A stretch of 64,000 nt of DNA from Allosediminivita pacifica (GTDB lineage: Bacteria > Pseudomonadota > Alphaproteobacteria > Rhodobacterales > Rhodobacteraceae), in contig NZ_QBKN01000016.1 of NCBI RefSeq assembly GCF_003054175.1, positions 52,215-116,214 of the forward strand. Reading direction: 5' to 3'. The notes under the pieces are model-generated. The model ran no database searches. It had not been told where the DNA came from and saw only the letters and a program-made list of their open reading frames with translations. The translations under genes and the position numbers were made by a program. Below, piece by piece: positions 36,754-44,940 of the stretch. Within the stretch, counting starts at the first letter, position 1; the number at the start of each line of letters is the position of its first letter.

Positions 36754-39700
36754 TCTGTTTCTTCCCTTCCGGATCAAAGAAGACGGCGTTGACGATGCGG
36801 GCCTCGGTCATGGTGGTCCCATCGGCGGCGGCAAAGGAGATCACCTCGCCCATGCGGTCGGGCCCGTTGTGCACGAGGCCCATGGCGATGCCCTTGCCCA
36901 GCGTGGGCGAGAAGTAGCTCGAGGTCACGCGCCCTTGGGTGTTGCGCTGGCCGTTGCGGGTCTTGCCATCGGTTGGCGCATAGGCGCCGTCGGGCAGGAC
37001 CGAGCCATCGAGGGTTTCGAGGCCCACGAGCTTCCAGCGGTCGGCGTTGTCCATGAAGCTGCGCTCTTGCGCGCGCTTGCCGATGTAGTCGTCCTTCTTC
37101 TTGGAGATCGCCCAGTCGAGCCCGAGATCCTGCGGGATCACGGTACCGTCGGTTTCGTCCCCGATCATGATGAAGCCCTTCTCGGCGCGCATGACGTGCA
37201 GCGCCTCGGTGCCGTAGGGCGTGGCGTTGAATTCGGCGCCCGCCTCCATCAGCGTATCCCAGAGCGCACGGCCCTGCCCCGCCGGCACGGCCACCTCGAA
37301 GCTGAGTTCGCCCGAGAAGGAGATGCGGAAGACGCGGGCCTGGAGGCCGCCGAGCGTGCCGTCGGCCCAGGTCATGAAGGGCATCGCCTCGGCCGAGAGG
37401 TCCATGCCGCCGAGCTTTTCCAGCACCTTGCGGGCGTTGGGGCCGACCACGCCGACCTGGGCATATTGCTCGGTCACGTTGGCGGTGTAGACCTGCCAGT
37501 CCCACCACTCGGTCTGGAGCCATTCCTCCATGTGGGCATGGATGCGGTCGGCGCCGCCGGTGGTGGTGTGCACGAGGAAGGTGTCCTCGTCGAGGCGCGC
37601 AACGACGCCGTCATCGCTGAGGAAGCCGTTTTCCGAGCACATGAGCCCGTAGCGGCAGCGACCCACGGCCAGCTTGCTCATGAGGTTGGTGTAGAGCATG
37701 TCCATGAAGCGGCCCGCGTCGGGGCCCTTCACGAGGATCTTGCCCAGCGTCGAGGCGTCGAGCAGCCCGAGGCTGTCGCGCGTCGCGGTGATCTCGCGAT
37801 GGACGGCCTGCTCGGAGGACTCGCCCGCCTTCGGGAAGCAGTAGGGACGGCGCCAGTGGCCGACGGGTTCCCACTGGACGCCATGCGCCTCGTGCCAGTC
37901 GTGCATCGGCGTGCGGCGCAGCGGCTGGAAGACGCTGCCGCGCGCCTCGCCCGCGATGGAGCCCATGGAGATAGGCGTGTAGGGCGGGCGGAAGGTGGTG
38001 GTGCCGACTTGGGGGATCTCCTCGCCCAGGGCATTCGCAAGAGTCGCGAGGCCGTTGAGGTTGCTGAGCTTTCCCTGATCCGTCGCCATGCCGAGCGTGG
38101 TGTAGCGCTTGGTATGTTCGACGCTTTCGAAGCCTTCGCGCGCGGCAAGCTGCACGTCGGTCACCTTGACGTCGTTCTGGTAGTCGAGCCAGGCCTTGGC
38201 GCGGTACTCGTAGGGCGCGCCTTCGGGCATCATCCAGACGGGACGCGGGGCGGCTTCGACCGGGGCGCTGGTTTCCGGCACGGCGGCATCGCCCGCGGCG
38301 TGGCCCGTGGCGGTGGCCGCGGTACGGCCGCCGACCGCCCCGTCCGAGAGCGTCTCGGACAGGTAGAGATAGCCGTTGGCGGCGCCTGCCGGGGTGACGA
38401 AGGGCTTGCCGTCGGCGCCGGTGGGCGCGCGGTCCGTGTCGGGGCGGAAACAGGCCTGCGCCTCGTCCCAGAAGAGCTTGCCGCCACAGTGGGACCAGAG
38501 GTTCACTACCGGGGACCAGCCGCCGGACATGGCGACGCAGTCGCAGGCGATTTCGTCGATCAATGCGCCCGAGCCCGCGATGCCGCAGGTGGCGACGCCG
38601 GTGACGCGCTTGCCGCCCTTGACCTTGCTGATGCCGCGGCCGGTCTCGACCCGGATGCCCATCTCCTTGGCCTGATCCATAAGCGCGCCGCCGCCGTATT
38701 CGCGGGCGTCGAGCACCGCGGGCACGTCGAGGCCCGCGCGCTTGAGCGCGATGGCGGTGCGGTAGCCGTCGTCGTTGGTGGTCACGACCACGGTGCGGTC
38801 GCCCACGGCGACGCCGTAGTTGACGAGGTAGTCGCGCACGGCGCTGGCGAGCATGACGCCGGGAATGTCATTTCCGGCGAAGGCAAGCGGGCGCTCGATT
38901 GCACCGGTGGCGGTGACGACCTGCTTTGCGCGGATCCGCCACAGACGGTGGCGCGGACCGGGTTGCCCGGGCGCGTGGTCGGTCAGGCGCTCGTAGCCCA
39001 GCACGTAGCCGTGGTCGTAGATGCCCGCGCCCATGGTGCGGGTGCGGATGCGGACGTTTGGCATCGCTTCGAGCTCACCCACGGCCTTTTCGATCCAAGC
39101 GTCGGGGTCGAGACCGTCGATCTCGCCGCCGTCGACGGGGGTGCGGCCGCCCCAGTGAGCGGTCTGTTCGAGCAGGAGCACTTCGGCGCCGGCGCGCCCG
39201 GCCTCGAGCGCGGCCTGGAGACCGGCGACACCGCCGCCCACCACGAGAACATCGGTGTAGGCGTAGAAGTGTTCATACGTGTCGGGGTCGCGCGCCTCGG
39301 GGTGCGGCGCCTTGCCGAGACCCGCGGACTGGCGGATGAAGGGCTCGTAGACGTGTTTCCAGAGCGGACGCGGATGGATGAACATCTTGTAGTAGAAGCC
39401 CGCGGGCAGGAAGCGCGACAGATGCGCGTTCACCGCGCCCACGTCGTATTCGAGGCTCGGCCAGTGGTTCTGGCTGGAGGCCTTGAGACCCTGGAAGATC
39501 TCGGTCGTGGTGGCGCGGGCGTTGGGTTCGTGGGTGTCGCCCTGCCCGAGGTTGACCAGCGCGTTGGGTTCCTCGGCGCCCGAGGAGACCACGCCGCGGG
39601 GGCGGTGGTACTTGAAGCTGCGCCCCATCATCATCTGGTCGCCCGCGAGCAGCGCCGAGGCGAGCGTGTCGCCGGCATAGCCCGAGAAGCTGCGGCCGTT

Positions 39701-39766
39701 GAAGGTGAACTGGACGGGCGTGCTGCGGTCGGTCAGGCGGCCGCCGTGGGAAAGACGGGTGCTCAT
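36746..39766 (-). CDS. soxA: Sarcosine oxidase alpha subunit
   Basis: A 1006-residue multidomain enzyme subunit. Order: an N-terminal [2Fe-2S]-like fold without cysteines (FTFNGRSFSGYAGDTLASALLA), an NAD/FAD Rossmann domain (VLVVGGGVAGLQAALEAGRAGA, about residue 170), a disulfide-oxidoreductase-like region (VVTATGAIERPLAFAGNDIPGV), and a C-terminal GcvT-like aminomethyltransferase domain (from about residue 600, SLGLLDASTLGKILVKGPDA) that carries tetrahydrofolate to catch the methyl group as 5,10-methylene-THF. With SoxB, SoxD and SoxG it oxidises sarcosine to glycine. Confidence 0.94.
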   Translation of the reverse strand: MSTRLSHGGRLTDRSTPVQFTFNGRSFSGYAGDTLASALLAGDQMMMGRSFKYHRPRGVVSSGAEEPNALVNLGQGDTHEPNARATTTEIFQGLKASSQNHWPSLEYDVGAVNAHLSRFLPAGFYYKMFIHPRPLWKHVYEPFIRQSAGLGKAPHPEARDPDTYEHFYAYTDVLVVGGGVAGLQAALEAGRAGAEVLLLEQTAHWGGRTPVDGGEIDGLDPDAWIEKAVGELEAMPNVRIRTRTMGAGIYDHGYVLGYERLTDHAPGQPGPRHRLWRIRAKQVVTATGAIERPLAFAGNDIPGVMLASAVRDYLVNYGVAVGDRTVVVTTNDDGYRTAIALKRAGLDVPAVLDAREYGGGALMDQAKEMGIRVETGRGISKVKGGKRVTGVATCGIAGSGALIDEIACDCVAMSGGWSPVVNLWSHCGGKLFWDEAQACFRPDTDRAPTGADGKPFVTPAGAANGYLYLSETLSDGAVGGRTAATATGHAAGDAAVPETSAPVEAAPRPVWMMPEGAPYEYRAKAWLDYQNDVKVTDVQLAAREGFESVEHTKRYTTLGMATDQGKLSNLNGLATLANALGEEIPQVGTTTFRPPYTPISMGSIAGEARGSVFQPLRRTPMHDWHEAHGVQWEPVGHWRRPYCFPKAGESSEQAVHREITATRDSLGLLDASTLGKILVKGPDAGRFMDMLYTNLMSKLAVGRCRYGLMCSENGFLSDDGVVARLDEDTFLVHTTTGGADRIHAHMEEWLQTEWWDWQVYTANVTEQYAQVGVVGPNARKVLEKLGGMDLSAEAMPFMTWADGTLGGLQARVFRISFSGELSFEVAVPAGQGRALWDTLMEAGAEFNATPYGTEALHVMRAEKGFIMIGDETDGTVIPQDLGLDWAISKKKDDYIGKRAQERSFMDNADRWKLVGLETLDGSVLPDGAYAPTDGKTRNGQRNTQGRVTSSYFSPTLGKGIAMGLVHNGPDRMGEVISFAAADGTTMTEARIVNAVFFDPEGKKQNV

Positions 39767-39852
39767 CGGTCGTGGCTTTCGAGTGGTGTGGCGGACCCCT
39801 GCCCGGTCGTCGGGCGCGTGTGGTTGCGGGCGGACCGGGGCTCTGCCCCGGA

Positions 39853-39879
39853 CCCCGGAATATTTGTGCCAAGAAGAAG
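39853..39879 (+). repeat. 27-nt dispersed repeat, copy 4
   Basis: Begins CCCCGGAATATTTGTG and ends CCAAGAAGAAG, ending three bases before the soxD stop codon region. It shares 23 of 27 positions by eye with the copy at 13643-13669. Confidence 0.6.
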
Positions 39880-39881
39880 CA

Positions 39882-40211
39882 TCAGGCGATGTCCCGCCAT
39901 GTCCAGCCGGGACGCTTTTCGCTGATCTTGTCGCGCAGCGCCTTCGGCGGCTCGGTGGTCTGGGCGGAATAGGTGCCGAAGACCTCCATGGTCACGGTGC
40001 AGCGGGCCGCGTGGAACCACTTGCCGCAGCCATGCACGTGGCGCCAGCGTTCAAAGTGCACGCCCTTGGGGTTTTCGCGGAAGAAGAGGTAGGCCTCGAA
40101 ATCCTGATCCTCGCTGCCGGGGCCGAAGCGCGACAGATGCGCCTCGCCGCCGGGGGAGAGTTCGGTTTCCTCGGCCTGAACGCCGCAGTGGGGGCATTGA
40201 ATGGTCAGCAT
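39882..40211 (-). CDS. soxD: Sarcosine oxidase delta subunit
   Basis: A 109-residue subunit with a zinc site formed by CPHCG at residues 6-10 and a later HGCGKWFHAARC segment, then the conserved tail (RDKISEKRPGWTWRD). It is a structural partner of SoxA/SoxB in the heterotetramer. The gene lies between the small membrane-protein gene (69 bases upstream) and soxA (115 bases downstream). The C-terminal neighbour space carries a 27-nt repeat copy. Confidence 0.92.
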   Translation of the reverse strand: MLTIQCPHCGVQAEETELSPGGEAHLSRFGPGSEDQDFEAYLFFRENPKGVHFERWRHVHGCGKWFHAARCTVTMEVFGTYSAQTTEPPKALRDKISEKRPGWTWRDIA

Positions 40212-40238
40212 GGGGCACCTCTTGTGGCCCCATGGGGG

Positions 40239-40265
40239 GCCGGTCGGGTCATGCGCCCGACCGGC
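40239..40265. other. Perfect stem-loop inside the sox operon
   Basis: GCCGGTCGGG (40239-40248) pairs with CCCGACCGGC (40256-40265) between the small membrane-protein gene and soxD. It lacks a T-run on the reverse strand, so it could be an mRNA processing/stability element or a partial attenuator rather than a full terminator. Confidence 0.55.
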
Positions 40266-40280
40266 GAATGGGCCGGGCGA

Positions 40281-40601
40281 TCAGTCCGTCGATGCGGAGC
40301 CTTCGGAACCGCCGGACGTGTCGGCATCTGCCGCGGCATCGCCGCCGCCTTCACCTGCGCCATCGGACGCGGCGCCCGACGAGGCACTGGCCTCGGGCGC
40401 TTCGACGGTGACGTTGGTATCGCCGCCCGCTTCGCCGCCCGTGCCTGCGCCCATGTCACCGGCGCCGCCGGCAAAGAGGAAATAGGCGATGACGAGCACG
40501 GCCACGACAAGGCCGCCGACGATGAATGCCATCCCCGAGCCGCGCGATTTTTCGACGTGGGTCTCACGGGTGACGTGGGTGTCTCTGTTGTTTTCGGCCA
40601 T
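40281..40601 (-). CDS. Small single-pass membrane protein within the sox operon
   Basis: A 106-residue protein with a charged N-terminus (MAENNRDTHVTRETHVEKSR), one clear membrane helix (MAFIVGGLVVAVLVIAYFLF, residues 24-43) and a Gly/Ala/Ser/Asp-rich acidic C-terminal half without structure. AAGGGAC lies ahead of the ATG. It stands between soxB and soxD on the same strand. I do not recognise a family; the topology would place the acidic tail in the periplasm. Whether it takes part in sarcosine metabolism is unknown. Confidence 0.65.
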   Translation of the reverse strand: MAENNRDTHVTRETHVEKSRGSGMAFIVGGLVVAVLVIAYFLFAGGAGDMGAGTGGEAGGDTNVTVEAPEASASSGAASDGAGEGGGDAAADADTSGGSEGSASTD

Positions 40602-40695
40602 GGTATGTCCCTTTTGGAATATTGGCCGAAGAACAACGGGCGCGCGGGTTCGTTCCCGGGACGCACAGTGGATGGGCGGAAAGGCGCGCAATTCA

Positions 40696-41940
40696 TCAGT
40701 GGGCCACCCCGGCGGCAACGCTTTCGTCGATGAAGCGGCCTTCGCGGAAGCGGCCGAGCGAGAACTCGTCGCAGAGCGGCGAGGTGCCCCTGGCCATGAG
40801 TTCGGCAAAGCCCCAGCCGGAGCCGGGGATGGCCTTGAAGCCGCCGGTGCCCCAGCCGCAGTTGATGAAGACGCCCTCGACCGGGGTCTTGGACAGGATG
40901 GGCGAGCGGTCGCCGGTCATGTCGACGATGCCGCCCCACTGGCGCAGCATCTTGAGGCGCGAGACCATGGGGAAGGTTTCGACCAGCGCGCGGACGGTTT
41001 CCTCGATGTGGTGGAAGGAGCCGCGCTGGGTGTAGTTGTTGTAGCCGTCGGCGCCGCCGCCGATGACCATCTCGCCCTTGTCGGACTGGCTCATGTAGCC
41101 GTGCACGGTGTTGGCCATGACAACGCAATCCATGATCGGCTTGATGGGCTCGGAGACCAGCGCCTGGAGCGCGACGGATTCGATCGGCAGGCGGAAGCCC
41201 GCCATGCCCGCGAGGTGGCCCGAGTGGCCGGCGACCAAGATGCCGAGCTTGTCGCAGTCGATCTGGCCCTTGGTGGTGTCGACGCCGGTGACGCGGTCGC
41301 CGTCGCGGCGCACGCCGGTGACCTCGCACTTCTGGATGATGTCGATGCCCATGTCGGAGCAGGCGCGGGCGTAGCCCCAGGCCACGGCGTCGTGGCGCGC
41401 GGTTCCGGCGCGGGCCTGCCAGAGACCGCCGAGCACCGGGTAGCGCGGACCGTCAAGGTTGATGATGGGCACGATTTCCTTGACCCGCTTGGGGCTCACG
41501 AATTCCGTGTCCACGCCCTGCAGCGCATTGGCGTTGGCGGTGCGGCGGTAGCCGCGGACCTCGTGCTCGGTCTGGGCGAGCATGAGCACGCCGCGGGGCG
41601 AGTACATGACGTTGTAGTTCAGGTCCTGGCTCATGGTCTCATAGAGACTGCGCGATTTCTCGTAGATCGCGGCGGAGGGGTCCTGCAGGTAGTTCGAGCG
41701 GATGATGGTGGTGTTGCGGCCGGTGTTGCCACCGCCGAGCCAGCCTTTTTCGATCACCGCCACATTGGTGATGCCGAAGTTCTTGCCAAGGTAGTAGGCC
41801 GTGGCGAGCCCGTGGCCGCCGGCACCGACTATGACCACGTCGTAGCGCTTTTTCGGCGTCGCATTGCGCCAGGCCCTCTCCCAGCCCTGGTGGTTGGAGA
41901 GAGCCTGCCGGGCGACGGCAAAGACGGAGTAGCGTTTCAT
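40696..41940 (-). CDS. soxB: Sarcosine oxidase beta subunit
   Basis: A 414-residue FAD/FMN-dependent subunit with the dinucleotide motif YDVVIVGAGGHGLATAYYL, the covalent-flavin neighbourhood and GGGNTGRNTTIIRSNYL, and the C-terminal FINCGWGTGGFKAIPGSG. It oxidises sarcosine to the imine, which is hydrolysed to glycine and formaldehyde caught by THF in SoxA. ATG 41938-41940 (MKRYSVFAVARQAL) is the family start; the frame runs open 81 codons upstream. It is the first gene of the operon. An inverted repeat upstream (42008-42032) may be an operator. Confidence 0.94.
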   Translation of the reverse strand: MKRYSVFAVARQALSNHQGWERAWRNATPKKRYDVVIVGAGGHGLATAYYLGKNFGITNVAVIEKGWLGGGNTGRNTTIIRSNYLQDPSAAIYEKSRSLYETMSQDLNYNVMYSPRGVLMLAQTEHEVRGYRRTANANALQGVDTEFVSPKRVKEIVPIINLDGPRYPVLGGLWQARAGTARHDAVAWGYARACSDMGIDIIQKCEVTGVRRDGDRVTGVDTTKGQIDCDKLGILVAGHSGHLAGMAGFRLPIESVALQALVSEPIKPIMDCVVMANTVHGYMSQSDKGEMVIGGGADGYNNYTQRGSFHHIEETVRALVETFPMVSRLKMLRQWGGIVDMTGDRSPILSKTPVEGVFINCGWGTGGFKAIPGSGWGFAELMARGTSPLCDEFSLGRFREGRFIDESVAAGVAH

Positions 41941-42007
41941 GGGCATCGAATCCGCGTCAGGAGTGCTTTGGACGTAATGGACCTCAGCACGTCGCCGCCG
42001 CCGATCA

Positions 42008-42032
42008 CAACCGTCACAATTCGACGCGGTTG
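42008..42032. promoter_or_regulatory. Inverted repeat between soxB and ccmI, candidate operator
   Basis: CAACCG (42008-42013) and CGGTTG (42027-42032) are separated by 13 bases, 68 bases upstream of soxB and 85 upstream of ccmI. Spacing fits a dimeric regulator. Unverified. Confidence 0.3.
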
Positions 42033-42116
42033 CGACATGGCGGCCTGATGCGGCCATTTGGCCTTTTTTCCCGTGCCTTGCGCCTTTAGATGCAAGGCGA
42101 TGTATCGGGGGAAGCC

Positions 42117-43364
42117 ATGACGCTGTTCTGGGTATTGACGGGTGTGCTGTCGCTTGCGGTGACCGCGCTTCTGGCGATGGCACTGCTGCGCGGACGCAGG
42201 CAGACGGGGCCGGCTGCGGCCTACGACCTGCAGGTCTACCGCGACCAGCTCAAGGAGATCGACCGGGATGCCACGCGCGGCGTGATCCCGGCGGAGGAGG
42301 CCGAGCGCCTGCGCACGGAGGTATCGCGGCGGATCCTGGCCGCCGACGCCAAGGCCGGCGAGGCCCGGCCTGCGGGCGGTCAGTCGGGTGCCGTTTCCAC
42401 GGTCGCGAGCGCGGTCATGGTGCTGGTGGTGCTGGGCGGGTCCTTCGCGCTTTACACGTGGCTCGGGGCGCCGGGCTACGGCGACCTGCCTCGCGCCGAG
42501 CGGCTGGCCGCGGCGGAGCGTGCGCGCACCGACAGGCCCTCGCAGGCGGATGCTGAGGCCGGTGTGCCCGCGCAGCCCACCCCGAACGTGTCGGGGGATT
42601 ACATGGAGCTCGTGGAGCGTCTGCGGCAGGCGGTCGATGACCGGCCCGAGGACATCCGCGGGCTGCGGCTTCTGGCGCGCTCGGAGGCGGCGCTCGGTAA
42701 CTACCGCGCCGCTTACAAGGCGCAGGAGCGGATTCTGAGCCTGCGCGGCGATGATGCCACCGCCCAGGACTACGCCGATCTTGCCGACATGATGGTGCTG
42801 GCCGCTGGCGGCTACGTCTCGCCCGAGGCTCAGAGCGCGCTCGAGGGGGCGCTGGCCCGTGATCCTGGCAACGGCGTGGCGCAGTATTACGGCGGGCTGA
42901 TGATGGCGCAGATCGGCCGGCCCGACATCGCCTTCCGCATGTGGGACCGGCTGCTCCGCAGCAGTGGGCCGGACGCGCCTTGGGTGCCGCCGATCGAGGC
43001 GCAGATCCGTGACGTCGCCTGGCGCGCGGGCGAGCGGGACTACCAGTTGCCCGAGCGCGCCGCCCCTGCCCCGGTCGAAGGCCTGCCCGGCCCCAGCCGC
43101 GAGGACATGGAGGCCGCTGGCGATCTCAGCGAGGAGGATCGCGCGCAGATGGTCGAGGGCATGGTCGACCGGCTTTCCACCCGCCTTGCCGAAGAGGGCG
43201 GCACCGCCGAGGAATGGGCCCGGCTGATCGGGGCACTCGGCGTGCTGGGACGCTCCGAACAGGCGCAGGCGATCTACGCCGAGGCGCAGGGCGTCTTCGG
43301 AGATACGCCGGAGGCCATGCAGATGATCGATGAGGCCGCGGCGCGCGCGGGGCTGTCGCAATGA
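42117..43364 (+). CDS. ccmI: Cytochrome c biogenesis protein CcmI
   Basis: A 415-residue membrane-anchored heme-lyase component. The first helix (residues 3-22) and a second (VMVLVVLGGSFALYTWLG, near 100) flank a leucine-zipper-like cytoplasmic loop (VYRDQLKEIDRDATRGVIPAEEAERLRTEVSRRIL); the periplasmic part has TPR-like helices (EDIRGLRLLARSEAALGNYRAAYKAQERIL). CcmI hands apocytochrome c to CcmFH. Start ATG 42117 has GGGGGAAG upstream. It heads ccmI-ruvX with a 4-base ATGA overlap; no other ccm gene is present. Confidence 0.9.
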   Translation: MTLFWVLTGVLSLAVTALLAMALLRGRRQTGPAAAYDLQVYRDQLKEIDRDATRGVIPAEEAERLRTEVSRRILAADAKAGEARPAGGQSGAVSTVASAVMVLVVLGGSFALYTWLGAPGYGDLPRAERLAAAERARTDRPSQADAEAGVPAQPTPNVSGDYMELVERLRQAVDDRPEDIRGLRLLARSEAALGNYRAAYKAQERILSLRGDDATAQDYADLADMMVLAAGGYVSPEAQSALEGALARDPGNGVAQYYGGLMMAQIGRPDIAFRMWDRLLRSSGPDAPWVPPIEAQIRDVAWRAGERDYQLPERAAPAPVEGLPGPSREDMEAAGDLSEEDRAQMVEGMVDRLSTRLAEEGGTAEEWARLIGALGVLGRSEQAQAIYAEAQGVFGDTPEAMQMIDEAAARAGLSQ

Positions 43365-43840
43365 CGCTGCTGCACGAGGATATTGCCGGGTTCGCAGGCG
43401 CCCTGCCCCGCGGCTCGGCGCTTGCCGGGCTCGATCTTGGCGACCGGACCATCGGCATCGCGGTCTCGGACCGGATGCGTAGCGTGGCAACGCCCTTGCA
43501 GACGCTGCGGCGCAAGAAGTTTCGCGCCGATGCCGAGGCGCTGATCGCGGCGCTGGAAAGCCGCGAGATCGGTGGCATCATCCTGGGCCTGCCGGTAAAC
43601 ATGGATGGCAGCGAGGGGCCGCGCTGTCAGTCGACGCGGGCCTTTGCGCGCAACCTCGCGCCGATGTGGAAGCGCCCGATCACATTCTGGGATGAGCGGC
43701 TGTCCACGGTGGCGGCGGAGCGGGCGCTGCTCGAGGCGGATACCTCGCGGCGCAGGCGTGCGGAGCTGATCGACCATGTCGCTGCGTCCTACATCCTGCA
43801 GGGTGCGCTCGACCGGCTGCGCAACATGGGCGAATCGTGA
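43361..43840 (+). CDS. ruvX: Holliday junction resolvase-like RuvX (YqgF)
   Basis: A 159-residue RNase H-fold nuclease with the catalytic-aspartate motif LAGLDLGDRTIGIAVSD, GGIILGLPVNMDGSEGPRC, FWDERLSTVAAERAL and a C-terminal DHVAASYILQGAL. YqgF/RuvX is linked to 16S rRNA 5'-end processing and to Holliday junction resolution in different bacteria. The start ATG overlaps the ccmI stop (ATGA). Confidence 0.9.
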   Translation: MTLLHEDIAGFAGALPRGSALAGLDLGDRTIGIAVSDRMRSVATPLQTLRRKKFRADAEALIAALESREIGGIILGLPVNMDGSEGPRCQSTRAFARNLAPMWKRPITFWDERLSTVAAERALLEADTSRRRRAELIDHVAASYILQGALDRLRNMGES

Positions 43841-43890
43841 TAGGGACCGCCGGTCCCGCGGGATCGCGGACGATCTGAGAGGTGAGCAAT

Positions 43891-44133
43891 ATGGGCAAGC
43901 GCGACGGAATCGAGAGCCCCTGCGTGAAGATCTGCGTGGTCGAGCCGGAAAGCCGGCTTTGCACCGGGTGCCTGCGCAGCACGCGGGAGATCGCCATGTG
44001 GTCGCGGATGAGCCCCGAGGAGCGTCGCGATATCATGTCCGAGCTGCCGGACCGTGCCTCAAAGCTGACGCGCCGCCGCGGCGGACGCCGGGGCCGCATG
44101 GAGCGCAGTGGCCTGGGGCGCGGCTCCGAGTAA
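43891..44133 (+). CDS. DUF1289 domain-containing protein
   Basis: An 80-residue protein with the DUF1289 cysteine pattern IESPCVKICVVEPESRLCTGCLRSTREIAMWSRMSPEERRDIM, where the C-x3-C and C-x2-C pairs are likely to bind metal, followed by a basic tail (RRRGGRRGRMERSG). Function of the family is unknown. ATG 43891 has AGAGG at good spacing; a GTG three codons earlier is less likely. It follows ruvX by 50 bases and may be co-transcribed. Confidence 0.85.
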   Translation: MGKRDGIESPCVKICVVEPESRLCTGCLRSTREIAMWSRMSPEERRDIMSELPDRASKLTRRRGGRRGRMERSGLGRGSE

Positions 44134-44154
44134 CGGCCGGGCGACGCGCGCCGG

Positions 44155-44940
44155 TCAGTTTTCCGATGACAGCCAGTCACTGATGCCGCCGGGCAACTGC
44201 GGGCGGAAGTAGGCGATCATGCGCCCCTCGGGCGGTGCCTTGGCCCCGTCGCGCCATGGCGCCACGCCGTGCAGCAACAGCCGATGCAGCAGAATGGCCT
44301 CTCCCGGCCGGGCGGTGATCTCGACCCGGCGGCAGGTCTCGAAACAATGGCGGCGTGCGGCCTGGTAGACCTCGGTGACATCCACATCGGGCCGTTCGGT
44401 TTCCGGCACACCTGCGAAACGGGCGGCAAGGGCTTTGCGCATGATCTCGTGACTGCCCTCCCAGACGACCAGCGGGCTTGCACCGGGATCGCAGAGGGTC
44501 AGCGGCAGGCCGAGGATGAAGGCATGGGGCTCGGTCGCGCAGCGGCGGCGGTCGGGGCCGTGGCGGGTGACGCCATCCACATGGGCGGCGTCGCGGCGCA
44601 GCCGGTAGCGGAAGGCGGCCTCCCCCTCGCCGCGGCGGGGCCGCGGGTAGCCGGGATAGGTCACCGAAAGCTGGGCGGGATGCAGGGGCGGCAGCGGGCA
44701 CAGGTGATCGATGACCGTTCCGGCAAGCGATGTGCCGGCGATGGACCCGTCCGGCGCGTTGGGCAGCGCATCGACACCGACGAACCACGTGCCGTCGCAA
44801 TCGAGCCAGCGGGCCCGCAGCTCGGGGTCGGCAGTTGCCGCGCAGGCCGGTTCCAGCGCTGCGGCAGCCCAGGTCGCGGTGGAGGGGTCGTGGTCGAAGA
44901 GCTGCCAGCCCGGCCCTTGCCGCACCCCCTTCTCCGTCAT
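44155..44940 (-). CDS. Phytanoyl-CoA dioxygenase-like protein
   Basis: A 261-residue protein downstream of dusA, overlapping its stop by 4 bases (ATGA). The C-terminal part reads like a 2-oxoglutarate/Fe(II) oxygenase core (LVVWEGSHEIM, EITARPGEAILLHRLLLHGVAPW, RMIAYFRPQL), where the second histidine region and the arginine after it are at the positions expected in the phytanoyl-CoA dioxygenase group. The first metal ligands (HxD) are less clear (AHVDGVTRHG is a candidate). A small-molecule hydroxylase role is possible; the substrate is unknown. Confidence 0.6.
   Translation of the reverse strand: MTEKGVRQGPGWQLFDHDPSTATWAAAALEPACAATADPELRARWLDCDGTWFVGVDALPNAPDGSIAGTSLAGTVIDHLCPLPPLHPAQLSVTYPGYPRPRRGEGEAAFRYRLRRDAAHVDGVTRHGPDRRRCATEPHAFILGLPLTLCDPGASPLVVWEGSHEIMRKALAARFAGVPETERPDVDVTEVYQAARRHCFETCRRVEITARPGEAILLHRLLLHGVAPWRDGAKAPPEGRMIAYFRPQLPGGISDWLSSEN

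Noticed and set aside
36362..39925. 1187-codon open frame opposite soxA and soxG
   Set aside because: Antisense to the conserved sarcosine oxidase subunits; no family similarity and no ribosome site.
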